A stretch of 64,000 bases of DNA from Thalassospira profundimaris (GTDB lineage Bacteria > Pseudomonadota > Alphaproteobacteria > Rhodospirillales > Thalassospiraceae), in contig NZ_JPWI01000015.1 of the NCBI RefSeq assembly GCF_003326795.1, forward strand, positions 1-64,000, read 5' to 3'. This document shows positions 31,201 through 36,644 of this stretch, in pieces. A model generated the notes under the pieces. That model saw only the letters and a list, made by a program, of their open reading frames with translations. It was not told the DNA's origin and ran no database searches. A program made the position numbers and the translations under genes. Every line of letters starts with the position of its first letter. The first letter of the stretch is position 1.

Positions 31201-34200
31201 TTTTTCATAATGGCGGTGATCAAGCGCTTTGAAGGCCACAGCACCTGCAAATCCGCCCGTGCGCTCATCGCGGATTACGGGCTCTGCCTTTTCCTTGATG
31301 CGGTTTGCCAAACGGATTGTATTGCTTGTTTGTCGCGCGATATTGCGCAAGTTTGCGCTTTCTCGTGCGAAATCTTCATGATCAATAAGATCGTGCCAAT
31401 CTGCTTTCTTCTCGATAAGTTCGGCAAAAGCCATGGCATCCTGGTCTCGACGGAAGAATGGCTTGATCGGAAGGCCGGTTGCCAGATGAATAACCGCCGT
31501 TCCCGGCTGCTTCTCGCCCAGATGCCAGTCAGTCCGAACGAGCCCAAAGCTTCCGCGCGCAAACCCTTGCGCAAGGCGCGACGGGCAGGGCGTTTTTTCG
31601 GAGAGGATCAGAAGGCGCGGCGTCCACCGATCATCAGGCATTTGAGGATTGAGTTCTTTGAAAAGATCCTCGCCATCAATCGCGCGTACACCGCGCAAGG
31701 CATATTGACCCCCAATGTCATGCGCGTCTTCGAGCGCATCCATGGCCGTTTCACCGCGGGCATATCCAAGGAACGTCTCATCACTGATAGGCCCGGGCGC
31801 AAAGACTTCCATATCCGAGGGATCATCCTCGCGGAAAATCGCGCGATATCCTTGACCAGACAGGTCTGTCAGCACAATCGCATGGGCAAAATGGGCCAGT
31901 TCTGCATCGGCGAGTTGACCCAGATGTTGCTCAAATTCGTCGGCAAGTTCAGTGAAGATCAACTGGTCCTTGACATCATCGTCATTGGCCATGTGCTCCA
32001 AAAGCGTTTCGCGTTCACTTTCGTCAAGCTGATGCCATTTCCAATAAGTCGCACTTGCCCAGCTGCGAAGAGCTTCGCGCGAGGGAGTGTAGCTATCTAT
32101 ATTCTCCTCATGCCAGTTCTCCGCAATGTGGCTCTCAAAGGCGTTTTCGCGGATCCGTGACACAAACCAGTTCTTGTCCTGCTCGGTCGGCTCAAACCGG
32201 GCATGTTTATCAAGGTCAAACCGCGGGGGTTCTGTGTCGAGCAGATTTGCTGAAAATGCGACAGGACCGGCAAAGCCCGCAAGCTTTTTGACAGGCTGTT
32301 GGTGAAGGCGATTACGCTGTTGGCTGCGCATGACGCGCATGTTCTCAGCGGCTTGTCTACCTGCCTGTTGTTGAGTCGTTTGAACAATATCTTCGTAATC
32401 TGGAAGATTGTCGTGGGTCAGTTTTGCCCAATCAGCCTGTGGGCGGAGTAAATCGACAAATCGCTTCGCAGCATCCTCTGTTCCCCATACTTGCCCGACT
32501 TCAACCCCGGTCGGCAAATGATAAGCCTGATGTCCCGGTTGGCCCGAAAAAGGAGACACAAGCGCGAAGTCTCCACGTAACCAGCTCGGACGACGAGCGG
32601 CATTGGTACCCGACGGTGTGATGATCCGGATTGATGACAGTGAATTTGCAGTTCGCCGCCAGCCTGTATCATCATGACTTTCGTTGAGGGGCCACGACAC
32701 TGAGCGCATACCATAGCGCGCATGGCCGACAGCTGCACGAACTGCATCGTTATAGTTTTTCGTTTCACACAGACGTTCTGCTTGATGGCTTGCAACATCG
32801 CAATAGACGTAATATTCGCCTGTTGCTGTGCGCATAATGGCGTAATCCGCTATTTCCTGTTCGTCAAACCCGGCAATGACATGTGCACCGTCAAATCCGT
32901 CTTCCAGGCGCTCTCTGATCAGTTCATATTCATTGTCATAGAAGGTCTCCCAATAAAGATCGTGGTTGGCATCATTGACTTCCCACGTCCAGGCATCGTG
33001 TTCGACATCTTCTCGAGCGACTTCCTTGAGCTCGTCAACCAGTGCGTCGGCAATCAGGTCATACAGGTCTGCAGATTGTTCGTTATCGAGCCTGACATTA
33101 TCAGCAATGTCGTTATCGATCCGAAATTCCTGTTCGATACGACGACGTGTTTCATCTGCGAAGGAAGCGCTCTCTGCAAGCTCTAGCAACTCATGGGTGG
33201 GTTTGTAAAAATCCTCGGCATGAGTTTCGATCAGACTTTCTTGCGTAAGCTGTGTGCAACGAATTTGATCGGTCCAATCGCAATAAAAGTCCTCCTGCTC
33301 TGCCTCTCTTTCAGCGTTCCAGATCGCTTCGCCCATTTCATGCGTTTCAATGGGCTCAAAGTCGTTCTCGGACCCGAATTCCGGGAGGGGACGGAAATCG
33401 CCAGCCATATTGGCGGGCAGATATTTGCGCATATGCGGATAGTCATCGAAGACCTCGGCTGGAACCGGGAGTTTCTTTTCGATGGCTGCGCGTATTCGGG
33501 CAGCGTGTTCCTGAGAAAGTTTTTCTTTGCAGTTCTGGCTGTAGCGGCGGATCTCGGCGCGTTTCGAAAGTGACGAAACAATTTCTTTAAAAGTGTGTTC
33601 CTCCCCATCGAAGACATGCAGCAAGCCGTCTTTAAGGACTGCTGATGCCTGCGGCTTTTTGTTCTCGAAATAAGTAGGTTTGCGGAAAACGACGTAATCA
33701 TTCGGGTTTTCGACATCGGCGAATACTGAAACCGCACCCTTGATTGAACTCGCCACAGCTTGCTCATAGTTTCGACCAGCCATTTCCTGCAAAGCGATCT
33801 GATCATCGATACTCAGATTGATGATCTCATATTGTTGCAGATATTCGTCTTTTGAGAGAGACCAATCCTGTCTTCCTGAGGAAAAGACTGCACCTTGAGC
33901 CTTGAGCAAGGCAGCCGCTTCCTGAGTTTTGGGGGCGACCATATTCAAAGCATCCGGGGCAGACAGATCAAGTTTGATCGACCAGTCGGTCAGCGAGCCG
34001 GGCTTGCCGTCAATCAGTTCGTTAATCGCGAGACGTGCTTCATCCTGATGGGAAAATGCAGATGCATCGCTCAATCGCGTCAAGTTCAGAAGAGCGATCT
34101 GATCAAGGTTGCTGGAGGGCCATTCTTCTTCATGAATGCGCCATCCATGACCGCTCGGAAGCCCGGCCTCAAAGATGGCTACATCGACAAAATTTCCGGT

Positions 34201-34494
34201 ATGCCAAGCGCGTACCGAAGTATTCTCTTCGGCGACATAGCGTTGACTTGATGCATGGGATTCGCCTGATGAAAAGACGGCCTTGCCGTCAATAGTTAGC
34301 CAGACTGGTGGCTGCACAAATCGGCTGTGACCGATTTGGTCTCGCAGGTCGAGATATTGCTCGACCTGATCTTGCCCTGTCGTCCCATTGCCGATAACCC
34401 GTCTTTCCAGGCGCTTGAATTTGCCAACCTGCGTGCTCGACGCCGAGACTGGTCGTGAAAGCAACAATTGGGATTTATCAAGCGAGATAGGCAT
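16276..34494 (-). CDS. Giant polyvalent-type protein: two methylase domains, Strawberry-notch-like helicase, ART-like and zincin domains
   Basis: ATG 34494 has AAGGTGG upstream and opens about 6,072 codons without a stop. Three repeats with HL[PA]TG and [FI]AG[PA]VAF motifs lie in residues 640-1860. A first methylase domain has TDPACGAG (near 1238) but no NPPY; a second has YDPTAGNGALL (near 1989) and NPPFG (near 2045). After a Ser/Asp/Arg-rich linker, a helicase has GIGKGR (near 2409), RDESHN (near 2538) and QMKGRVNRTGQ (near 2935). ART-like ends lie near 3920 and 4815, and a zincin HELYH near 5083. Glycine/alanine-rich hydrophobic stretches lie near 5590 and 5800-5840. Such proteins are thought to be delivered with mobile DNA to protect it in the recipient; that role is inferred. 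Confidence 0.85.
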   Translation of the reverse strand: MPISLDKSQLLLSRPVSASSTQVGKFKRLERRVIGNGTTGQDQVEQYLDLRDQIGHSRFVQPPVWLTIDGKAVFSSGESHASSQRYVAEENTSVRAWHTGNFVDVAIFEAGLPSGHGWRIHEEEWPSSNLDQIALLNLTRLSDASAFSHQDEARLAINELIDGKPGSLTDWSIKLDLSAPDALNMVAPKTQEAAALLKAQGAVFSSGRQDWSLSKDEYLQQYEIINLSIDDQIALQEMAGRNYEQAVASSIKGAVSVFADVENPNDYVVFRKPTYFENKKPQASAVLKDGLLHVFDGEEHTFKEIVSSLSKRAEIRRYSQNCKEKLSQEHAARIRAAIEKKLPVPAEVFDDYPHMRKYLPANMAGDFRPLPEFGSENDFEPIETHEMGEAIWNAEREAEQEDFYCDWTDQIRCTQLTQESLIETHAEDFYKPTHELLELAESASFADETRRRIEQEFRIDNDIADNVRLDNEQSADLYDLIADALVDELKEVAREDVEHDAWTWEVNDANHDLYWETFYDNEYELIRERLEDGFDGAHVIAGFDEQEIADYAIMRTATGEYYVYCDVASHQAERLCETKNYNDAVRAAVGHARYGMRSVSWPLNESHDDTGWRRTANSLSSIRIITPSGTNAARRPSWLRGDFALVSPFSGQPGHQAYHLPTGVEVGQVWGTEDAAKRFVDLLRPQADWAKLTHDNLPDYEDIVQTTQQQAGRQAAENMRVMRSQQRNRLHQQPVKKLAGFAGPVAFSANLLDTEPPRFDLDKHARFEPTEQDKNWFVSRIRENAFESHIAENWHEENIDSYTPSREALRSWASATYWKWHQLDESERETLLEHMANDDDVKDQLIFTELADEFEQHLGQLADAELAHFAHAIVLTDLSGQGYRAIFREDDPSDMEVFAPGPISDETFLGYARGETAMDALEDAHDIGGQYALRGVRAIDGEDLFKELNPQMPDDRWTPRLLILSEKTPCPSRLAQGFARGSFGLVRTDWHLGEKQPGTAVIHLATGLPIKPFFRRDQDAMAFAELIEKKADWHDLIDHEDFARESANLRNIARQTSNTIRLANRIKEKAEPVIRDERTGGFAGAVAFKALDHRHYEKNILGHLESADPSLQMSQKWDDFLTLSRCAFLGASMPKNSDAWRENENQYLDVVDRYRQKRRLADIREAYPAILAEVTNAANKIDDDVLGNLHMQIAPNSALGQEFTPYSIARLMSEITTGDLTNKQRADLLDGKSYVSMTDPACGAGVMAIAKAEALNNRHIDPKKHLRAHLTDIDRTACDMAYLNMSLRGIPAVVSHGNTLSLEQFSKPMMTPAYVKARYEDILNKRSAIQDASHQFGGLLDDEAEVQFSTGQNYHDLSRSLQKLGAGPDLMEHTFVPSNDPAPGVPGEYTRLQDVKDLLWHANLVFDAAEKFGFSEPHPEREALPPHKLYDDYHKELGSKVGAFLDNLELSHPTTLRQAQPLLDRVADYENRFDAYCEHYGEPDITYEALTTPRWKTGDTVPFFDPDAEMTVAPEDLPDDGVITARSEELYPFYSRQVKAEYLSRYEQDFSIDENYIAALAHEYKDQAIARLEVLGHATDPEDVEGTARAIVREELEAKGFYSGDIDTTRLLNHYENSIFIEAESRARDAAFEELHQAAPRSIADDSGLGYQIWTSPSDSAFKLKLHGIEVTQAATFAEAQVLAIAHAQGKDVVALRDSSRPLNPDGPQEDFARRDYIFVSGPEVRPGVFVINKLDDALVHGKFAISRSLSSKPGWHITHLPTGFSCNALRHRFASEQAAKSCVLELEKVSELNVTRADAQSWINAPENHDTRRSCFELIENHILSSIDAGRQERLDQARSNGSNRDARIAGPVAFKSVFQDTISPENADLLKNAFEEKIAEGYRFKSARELRDLAAQCLGIEIRVSDPLSRTVEEIAEQAMVATARQIYENHAGSTADLIDKMSDLQSQLPNFAKRTSRSVELQAYSTPLTIAALVNRLLGAKPGETVYDPTAGNGALLIGQRPEDRVANEIDPTRLRGLQARHKWNFDAANGKPPREIDHLVANPPFGALSEGQGKVLYMSHNGLSPIRYSGDPVVSTSRLHHAIVWQGLTSLPADGRAVLILPSVRAFNSEERAKAYDEAGLRRFHWKLYDTFNVVDHVTLSGDLYRQQGASWPVDIIVVNGKGKSNLPLPTLTTPPVIHSIDQLKEICNAFENDSNKLDRRTSFSGMAKLLSDRVSSVRDSNSADRDQKRHPGDLSESSSGEAGRDRNGSSRSDRDDRKSNPSGTDGNGAGRADGLSGISSLAGSPDVEPADNTADEDTQRPNNAGSGRGSDGAVGMSDTLVQYNPLSAGKPLDTLMPANLVDSFDKAKQRLLRAVGDIDDFVQEKLGYANHEELYNALSAEQIDATAFAIHQHETGASFINGHLMGIGKGRVAAAMLVYAHLNGLTPVFITERPNLYPAIMRDLTDIGYGHLRPLITNDGLSGAKALDLPDGRRLSTPNKAVHDAELIRIRNQGHLGKDYDFVMTTWAQTQTVQGQETLRRMLLQRLSRNALLVRDESHNGGGQDQLFKKPGPPNRAEFARELMWDAKGVYDSSATWAKAPHTMDLYGRTDLRHAVRDPKEIGNIISQHGLPMQQMVSSMLSESGQYMRLERAMTGIKYDFEVVDIDDARFDRFAEILEAIAAFDNYKQDLLAGDLGNQIKAAGESALPDGATGEIGINSVNFTSLLHNIAQQAELSLMADTVADKAIEGLKNGEKPFITLANTMGAFLSEFAASYEMQPGDAIDANFGDVLKRYLDRSRDVTIGTPFSEKERIHLSDAQLGSKGIALYDAVVDLIAKADWTGMPVSPIDHIKSRIEKAGYTFGEFTGRAEGIDYSGDVPVYYRRSAAERSKAADVRTETAFNNGSLDAVLGNESVASGTSLHASATFADQRPRLDITAQAHPDVTKHVQMKGRVNRTGQVTLPRYLHLLTNIPAAKRQAARLEQKLRSLNANTTANQSSLLQSGGVDFLNEIGDRAAATVMENNPAIHRRFGFPLKLASGARGLEIDGAARKVTGRMIMLPIKLQEKLFDEFETEFKAEHERAERLGLLRDEARVLDLDARELGQVQLTKSTRAESPFGGPVHIKKMDVRNNDKPYPFARVLAETNRSLGLPDDTALSETAKSGRAHAAALKERIGEQFSRYAARSVDRASPRRRQNVEKRLNGDRQRFEKLIDNFHIGSTVLINTPDGKDMYGVVGGLKKRGQSVNPVAPSAWTVQLYVANGAKEIELRLNELCLPGEKALAGDYTLTKASQASHMVDGKLRSIAIPEAFDAPARADREERLIATGNVLAAADQFRDAQVLYFTTADGSVQPGLLLPRGTELKQVLSHAQVPLTTLDHVRRYLDEGGVTVTTDNALALIKRKDQIELRANRARSSGGKYWLDRDIRQLTGDFVSSGTSMVANISSDQLSNLFAMMEDKKINLRASDKLAEARIITGAAVPEMTEKRVSKEKARALASEGRFVMPWELRGEAQAPFARSLQFSSGRPVALREEEEGGLVPVRHAGAPGPQPDGSRIHRILDVPDYVSEDQLLSALHLEADAGRFVHRFNNVYYSTGTGDNGLTIYNDDQVKSFPAHHQYDTWAMRRGAAPAGWTTADVPLLSPSGPVRYPGFIHPDAPGLAVVPFPRPGLRPGSFDSDSLRFVVLHKESGQALLPGNRFMYTAQGAAAAALKMAKGYDFKNLISPDQMSRTERAHANKVLEDGYSDARSIDRDAYIEHNLKQGVSPEFSKSDIYWLVVDDAADPDIDLAAEMSQTSGCFYLYPDRDLALDIGMEDAAPVRAHLGRIADLTVEPWAADVRAITEEFFKTHEDMLKLGLSTTYYDIAHEFEVVRDRVDSGEDEDKVIAEFVSEKVNELDYTAFEDAIRRQDYVAAGNYNGDLKDALMAWLSDKFDGVKLWEPYDYDQKELVIFNSRDVELAWDQLETSIEMARREKAEHAERTARWEQERGEAEIERLKDWKAEQKDSFDLAVLQERGYNVNDVHWLSVPNKEYPELEKAYANSKPELFTRRTDAQSDGLFDEAVPVYLRRGNGVDLTSDNPTAHDFLAQLAQTPGLAAVSLANLPGGDIDESVISAVTELAWAKGLDFVQFNSNGTKRTLLADTSDVSVAWDAIERKSIYRRATDTMVGPALAAAQQAAALEAPRLLLTGPEGRAAAEADARLASIFMQAEEVRRLAGNDALLIFIENDKAQIFDRDAKRAFDMIETLPLVEIGDIAEIEVSAQDVEQIAATLAGQHRVVIARLDDNRKIALESFSGNQREIETLSIEDIDDPQLRQERETKRARQRASTWTEKPIADRYADLHLAARNREVPALIDGDRYVIAGLLARQLSDDVPLLKTNFEPDQDITSFKEADIPEVTAKLASLNKRLMLAEGLSRATWRQARVGSAAETEAQEEISAQSVIDRHAELAKRHPDRVVFVEDGEGFRTFGANVETIAKADPQLTSKFEKVHNVGSIAIDREEIDYQARQMTLRGLKVSVAAGLDGNISLKNFDPQTEVVRDSDISTAISGENKDAVVSARKITQTEQDLEDQTPHDKEGGLAALVRVFDEQKTNNPAPVFLVQNGDKYVLFDGDARLVARHFEPVRNQLGKFLDDMSRVRVSGTMNNKMLERAIEQLRNRSIDLVVLKQQDGEYLAESHAATRQQPDYPAVEKDAAARRGFDLTRKMYAPVSPSGAFVGRPMIDGIAYYNDPVAAGHSQIEVHVRVKNMAKLTSTELNGYGWRANLLKMVENLKESYGIETPEQLRDILADGRVVSWWENRLAEQGIGGDPLDLRRSIFSELRKLGFDGALMLDEYGYEVGHAFDPESVIPVNTIALTHQKSSNLAETATSSLQNTGMNRFDHSMTTTPESKFVPNRFGFDGLKLAYQATPQSREELKHVLDEITRAFDSEESTGDKRSSYLREIGLLNGTLAGRINRYTDEVHPISPGYVLYPGDNGKWVYATIRDFVSATGPRGSLYGRWAPEMSDQISDYAAFYLNQLDAAFEPQLARIKEELTELVGEINPDVDLRFVDRLFADGTIEGNPDRQPVLGLYFRHTDAMPISTDISKGDPRLTGLHELYHSLVPLLTPEEQRVIMSGFGGEERAAEAFAQWALGTGDGQRLGPLRNLFERMNNILQGNGFRSWQDVFRQTRTGEVARRAKVLEMSSDLTVEMAKELAEAANLPALGDAIMMYGRRLKSDMIPMETVYQMMAQHLDDMEITRAATRAGYHRISDEQNISSIPATRMNTIALDLARHQKLTPIDIGSSDPYIARRSEQGSPALARRSPAGVRPQPSIRRRMEQPRVIRYKTEKAEILQNNLLERTSTKSPLASNIKDIMLQDDVGLILSKSPQYLQHNAFIGNNGGTLDMIELAGQETTIPMATRGSANIIDANARPLFVVPGDMDKLVERQIVGSDERGLHFDAVSGAYYVTLDHPEAGYLLENYGTIEAREKWLEHRSHQEAGIAQTLSEFQVIARQIPEEDRLYIYPIGESEVQMARLQGARFDERSDYRLYYVDKHSPQAETLSKRFGVTEERMHRYADWRERQFNEKIRRQNVAYIDTAESEAELGPNVVRKVGRSALFSAGIGGAAAASTQIQAAEAAVQTVPNAPISPDNAGEIEAMFERMDDGQWREIVQNNSFTESAQELWQSLSADTQQFFESMIVNAGPTAALAKELISEKFDQFYSALTAFPEKLANSSSADEFFSHVKSQFYTDMHTISDFAASAGEAVRNITPPDVSFAPGLSELKTSVVDQTLPGLKAQVAGTMDSWMQGVKSIAQPAIDVMQNTLGPKVTAAVATIGGTAGLSAVASGAVTAGTIGAGVAAATYMARRGERRKIWADDSREMPWKLTSRQFGQVFKKHYAVERHEENGVETLSLKRKGSEETIFKTAAPLGAKVSARELVQAAHGAMVDKAIEQKLPVPDQVKLSVVEARARSTGQGYANIETGYLGSGVGDEMRKSYVEKVPSVVAGTDTKGLSEQLARLPLNTLASASLKTAQAESLTADPAKKGQLSKGMDLLQTEIINRARKTADQRLAEGMDQKQKTVQRPDRTTKPVKRKGRGI

Positions 34495-34597
34495 TCGACC
34501 ACCTTGGATATTACTTTGCAAGATTAATGCAGTATATCTGCGTTTGGCGTGGCCGAAAAGGAATTATATTGCAAGAAATTAGATTGTCTAAGCAGTC
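34495..34597 (-). promoter_or_regulatory. Promoter region of the giant gene with two TTGCAAGA half-sites
   Basis: TTTGCAAGATTAATGCA (from 34515) and TTGCAAGAAATTAG (from 34570) both contain the half-site seen as a perfect palindrome elsewhere in the conjugative part. A TATAAT sequence lies close by on the minus strand. The first site looks like a palindrome with a degraded second arm. Confidence 0.5.
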
Positions 34598-35203
34598 TCA
34601 GGCAAATTTGCGGCTTGCCCAGGGAGGGAAATATTCGAGATATTTCTCCGCAACAAGATCAGGTGCCATGATCTGAATGGGTCTATCGAGTAATCCAAGC
34701 TCACGTAAGGTGTCCAGCGATGGCTTTGCTGAAGGGGGCAGGGCGGCTTCCGGATATCGTGCAAATCGATAAAGGTTCAGGTAATGGCCTGCCGTAATAG
34801 CCTTTTCCGCATGATCTCTATCAGTGGTGAAATCGTCAGGAAGGCTGTCAAATCGTCGTAGAACCTTGTCGTTTAGTAACTCACGAACACGCTTTAGCTG
34901 ATCGAGATACCCGGGTTCAAGAACCTGAGTAATTGGTACGGTAACCCCTTTGAAGACATATTGCCAGGCGGCTTGCAAGAGCAGATAGCGGATGACACGG
35001 GGATCATTTGAGTTTGAAAAATGATTAAAGATGCTCACGGCATGAAGTGCGGATTGACCCACAGATATTTCAAGCGTCAAGGGTCCGACATAGACCGGCA
35101 TTTCGGCCAAATTCTTGGCAATATCGGTAATGTCGATATGGGTTTGTAAAGGACGCAGTGGATCGAACTCTATGCCGCAGGGCAGGGTGATAACACCAAA
35201 CAT
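34598..35203 (-). CDS. Degenerate HD-domain (YfbR-like) protein
   Basis: The 201-residue protein begins in a TGATG overlap with the GapR-like gene. It follows the layout of small HD phosphohydrolases: an N-terminal ID-DIA segment, SVGQSALHAVS in place of SVAxH, LLLQAAWQYVFKG in place of LLHDxxExxxGD, and later W/F-P-P-A near the end. The catalytic His and His-Asp are changed (to S51, Q77 and A78), so it should not bind metal or hydrolyse nucleotides. It resembles the intact HD protein at 37180-37932. A binding or regulatory role is inferred. It is also possible that the similarity is only partial. Confidence 0.5.
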   Translation of the reverse strand: MFGVITLPCGIEFDPLRPLQTHIDITDIAKNLAEMPVYVGPLTLEISVGQSALHAVSIFNHFSNSNDPRVIRYLLLQAAWQYVFKGVTVPITQVLEPGYLDQLKRVRELLNDKVLRRFDSLPDDFTTDRDHAEKAITAGHYLNLYRFARYPEAALPPSAKPSLDTLRELGLLDRPIQIMAPDLVAEKYLEYFPPWASRKFA

Positions 35204-35448
35204 CAGACCATCCCCAACGCACGTTTATAAACATCGAGAATTTCTTCCTGTTCAATGCGTTCATGCTCTTCCATTTTGCGAAGCCGGATGATCTGTCGCA
35301 GGATTTTGACATCGAAGCCCAAAGCCTTGGCTTCGCCATAGACTTCTTTGATATCAGCCATCAGGTTGGCTTTTTCTTCCTCAAGCTTTTCTATCCGTTC
35401 AACGTAGCTTGCCAGCTGATCAGCTGCGATTCCACCAACATCTGTCAT
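35203..35448 (-). CDS. DUF2312/GapR-like nucleoid protein
   Basis: The 81-residue protein starts at ATG 35448 with GGAGAAATCGTCG before it, and overlaps the zincin gene by ATGA. It reads YVERIEKLEEEKANLMADIK then EVYGEAKALGFDVKILRQII and RLRKMEEHERIEQEEIL, the signature of the DUF2312 family. Caulobacter GapR, the characterised member, is a small helical DNA-binding protein that clamps overtwisted DNA. Plasmid and phage copies are common in Alphaproteobacteria. It may manage torsion during replication or transfer of this element. Confidence 0.9.
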   Translation of the reverse strand: MTDVGGIAADQLASYVERIEKLEEEKANLMADIKEVYGEAKALGFDVKILRQIIRLRKMEEHERIEQEEILDVYKRALGMV

Positions 35449-36446
35449 CGACGATTTCTCCTGGTGCGCCTGGCTGATTTAACAGGCGCACGGATTGCTT
35501 CAGAATTTGTATCAAGTGATTTGGTCGCGCTGGGCCTTTGAGATTGACTTTTGGCAAGAAAAGCTGGATTTGCGTTTGCCATCATTACGGACATGCGCCT
35601 GCCCAGCGACCCGTCATAGGCTTTCTCGAAAATCTCTCCGACAGGTTTTTGTTCCGCAGTCAGCAGAGCTTCACGAAGTTTAACATAAGCCGCGCGCTCT
35701 TTTCGGTTTTCACCTTGAGGCAAACGATCGCGCAATTTGGCCCATCTTGCGAAAGCAACCGCAACGCGCTCTGTGCTTGTCATATGGCTGTTTGTTGGAA
35801 ATGCTCTTTGTAATGTTGCTTTCTCCTTTTCAGAAAGCACCGGCTCGATCGAATGCCAACTTTCATGCCAGGCAGTATCTTCCCGATCAAATCTGGGCGA
35901 TATTGAAACCGTAACCAGATGTTTCATTGGCTCGTACATCCCGGCCACTTCGGTTCGGTCGGAACTTTTTAACCCGGACGCGATCAGACCAGGACCTTCT
36001 GCAAAGAGTTCCTTTGGCAAATGAATATCAACAGTCGGATTAACGCGGGCAGCAATGGCAATCAACCGCTGCCGCAAGCTTCCCTGATCGCGTAATGCTT
36101 CCAGCCGTCCCCTCACGTCAATGCCAGCGTGATCTGCCAATTCTATCCCGGCACGATGTACCCGCCCTGCTGCTTCTCCAAAAGACCTGTAAGCATTTAC
36201 CCAGTTTGCCGTAGCATCAGGACCGGCCCAGCGACCAATCTTTTCAAGAATGCTTGCATTTTCAGGATCAGAAAGGGGTTTGTTGCCGCTTTCAATGATC
36301 GACATCCATTTTCTGGCTGTAACTTCCGGAACAGATGCTCTTTGAACGATGAATGCTCTGGCACGGGTCAGGTTCTCCCAACAGGCATCTTCCTGCCGTC
36401 CAGCATCAGCAAAGCTGTTTTCAAGAATGGAGGTGACTGGGCTCAT
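35445..36446 (-). CDS. Zincin-like metallopeptidase-domain protein (HESWH)
   Basis: The 333-residue protein has an intact HExxH motif (AWHESWHSIEPVLSEKE, near residue 192) and the downstream TERVAVAFARWA, whose Glu may be the third zinc ligand. The same pair of motifs appears in the giant protein (HELYH and EERAAEAFAQWA) and, degraded, in the 13710-16208 gene. It is a stand-alone version of that domain. Zincin domains of this group are common in polyvalent proteins of phages and conjugative elements. The target is unknown. It opens the operon with gapR-like and the degenerate HD gene; a TTGCAAGA half-site lies 5-15 bases upstream of its start. Confidence 0.7.
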   Translation of the reverse strand: MSPVTSILENSFADAGRQEDACWENLTRARAFIVQRASVPEVTARKWMSIIESGNKPLSDPENASILEKIGRWAGPDATANWVNAYRSFGEAAGRVHRAGIELADHAGIDVRGRLEALRDQGSLRQRLIAIAARVNPTVDIHLPKELFAEGPGLIASGLKSSDRTEVAGMYEPMKHLVTVSISPRFDREDTAWHESWHSIEPVLSEKEKATLQRAFPTNSHMTSTERVAVAFARWAKLRDRLPQGENRKERAAYVKLREALLTAEQKPVGEIFEKAYDGSLGRRMSVMMANANPAFLAKSQSQRPSATKSLDTNSEAIRAPVKSARRTRRNRR

Positions 36447-36449
36447 TGT

Positions 36450-36461
36450 TTTTCTTGCAAC
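36450..36461 (-). promoter_or_regulatory. TTGCAAGA half-site at the zincin-gapR operon start
   Basis: TTGCAAGAAAAAC on the minus strand ends a few bases before the ATG at 36446. TATTAT and TATAGT sequences farther upstream are possible -10 elements. This is one of the recurring half-sites of the conjugative part. Confidence 0.45.
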
Positions 36462-36538
36462 ATAATAACTTTAGTTACTATACTCGCCTTCGAGCCGATT
36501 TCAACCTTCAACAAAGGGTGTTTTGGCTTACCCCGACC

Positions 36539-36572
36539 GAGACCGGCCGTCTGACCCCAGGCGGTCGGTCTC
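36539..36572. other. Inverted repeat between ssb and the zincin operon
   Basis: GAGACCG (36539-36545) and CGGTCTC (36566-36572) can pair with further G-T pairs inside. On the plus strand TTTGTTTT follows. It could be a leader hairpin of the zincin operon or a second terminator facing the other way. Confidence 0.5.
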
Positions 36573-36594
36573 TTTGTTTTCAGGCACAAAAAAA

Positions 36595-36613
36595 AGCCCG
36601 GCAGAACCGGGCT
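36595..36613 (-). terminator. Intrinsic terminator after ssb
   Basis: AGCCCGG and CCGGGCT are perfect 7-bp arms around CAGAA. On the minus strand a run of eight Ts follows. It is about 30 bases below the ssb stop, so it ends that transcript. Confidence 0.9.
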
Positions 36614-36644
36614 GGCAAGTTTACAGGGAGGATTCGCTGTCGAA

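Noticed and set aside
31186-32160. Long plus-strand ORF (324 codons) opposite the giant gene
   Set aside because: It lies entirely within the giant gene on the other strand, has no recognisable motif, and the minus-strand frame carries clear domains.
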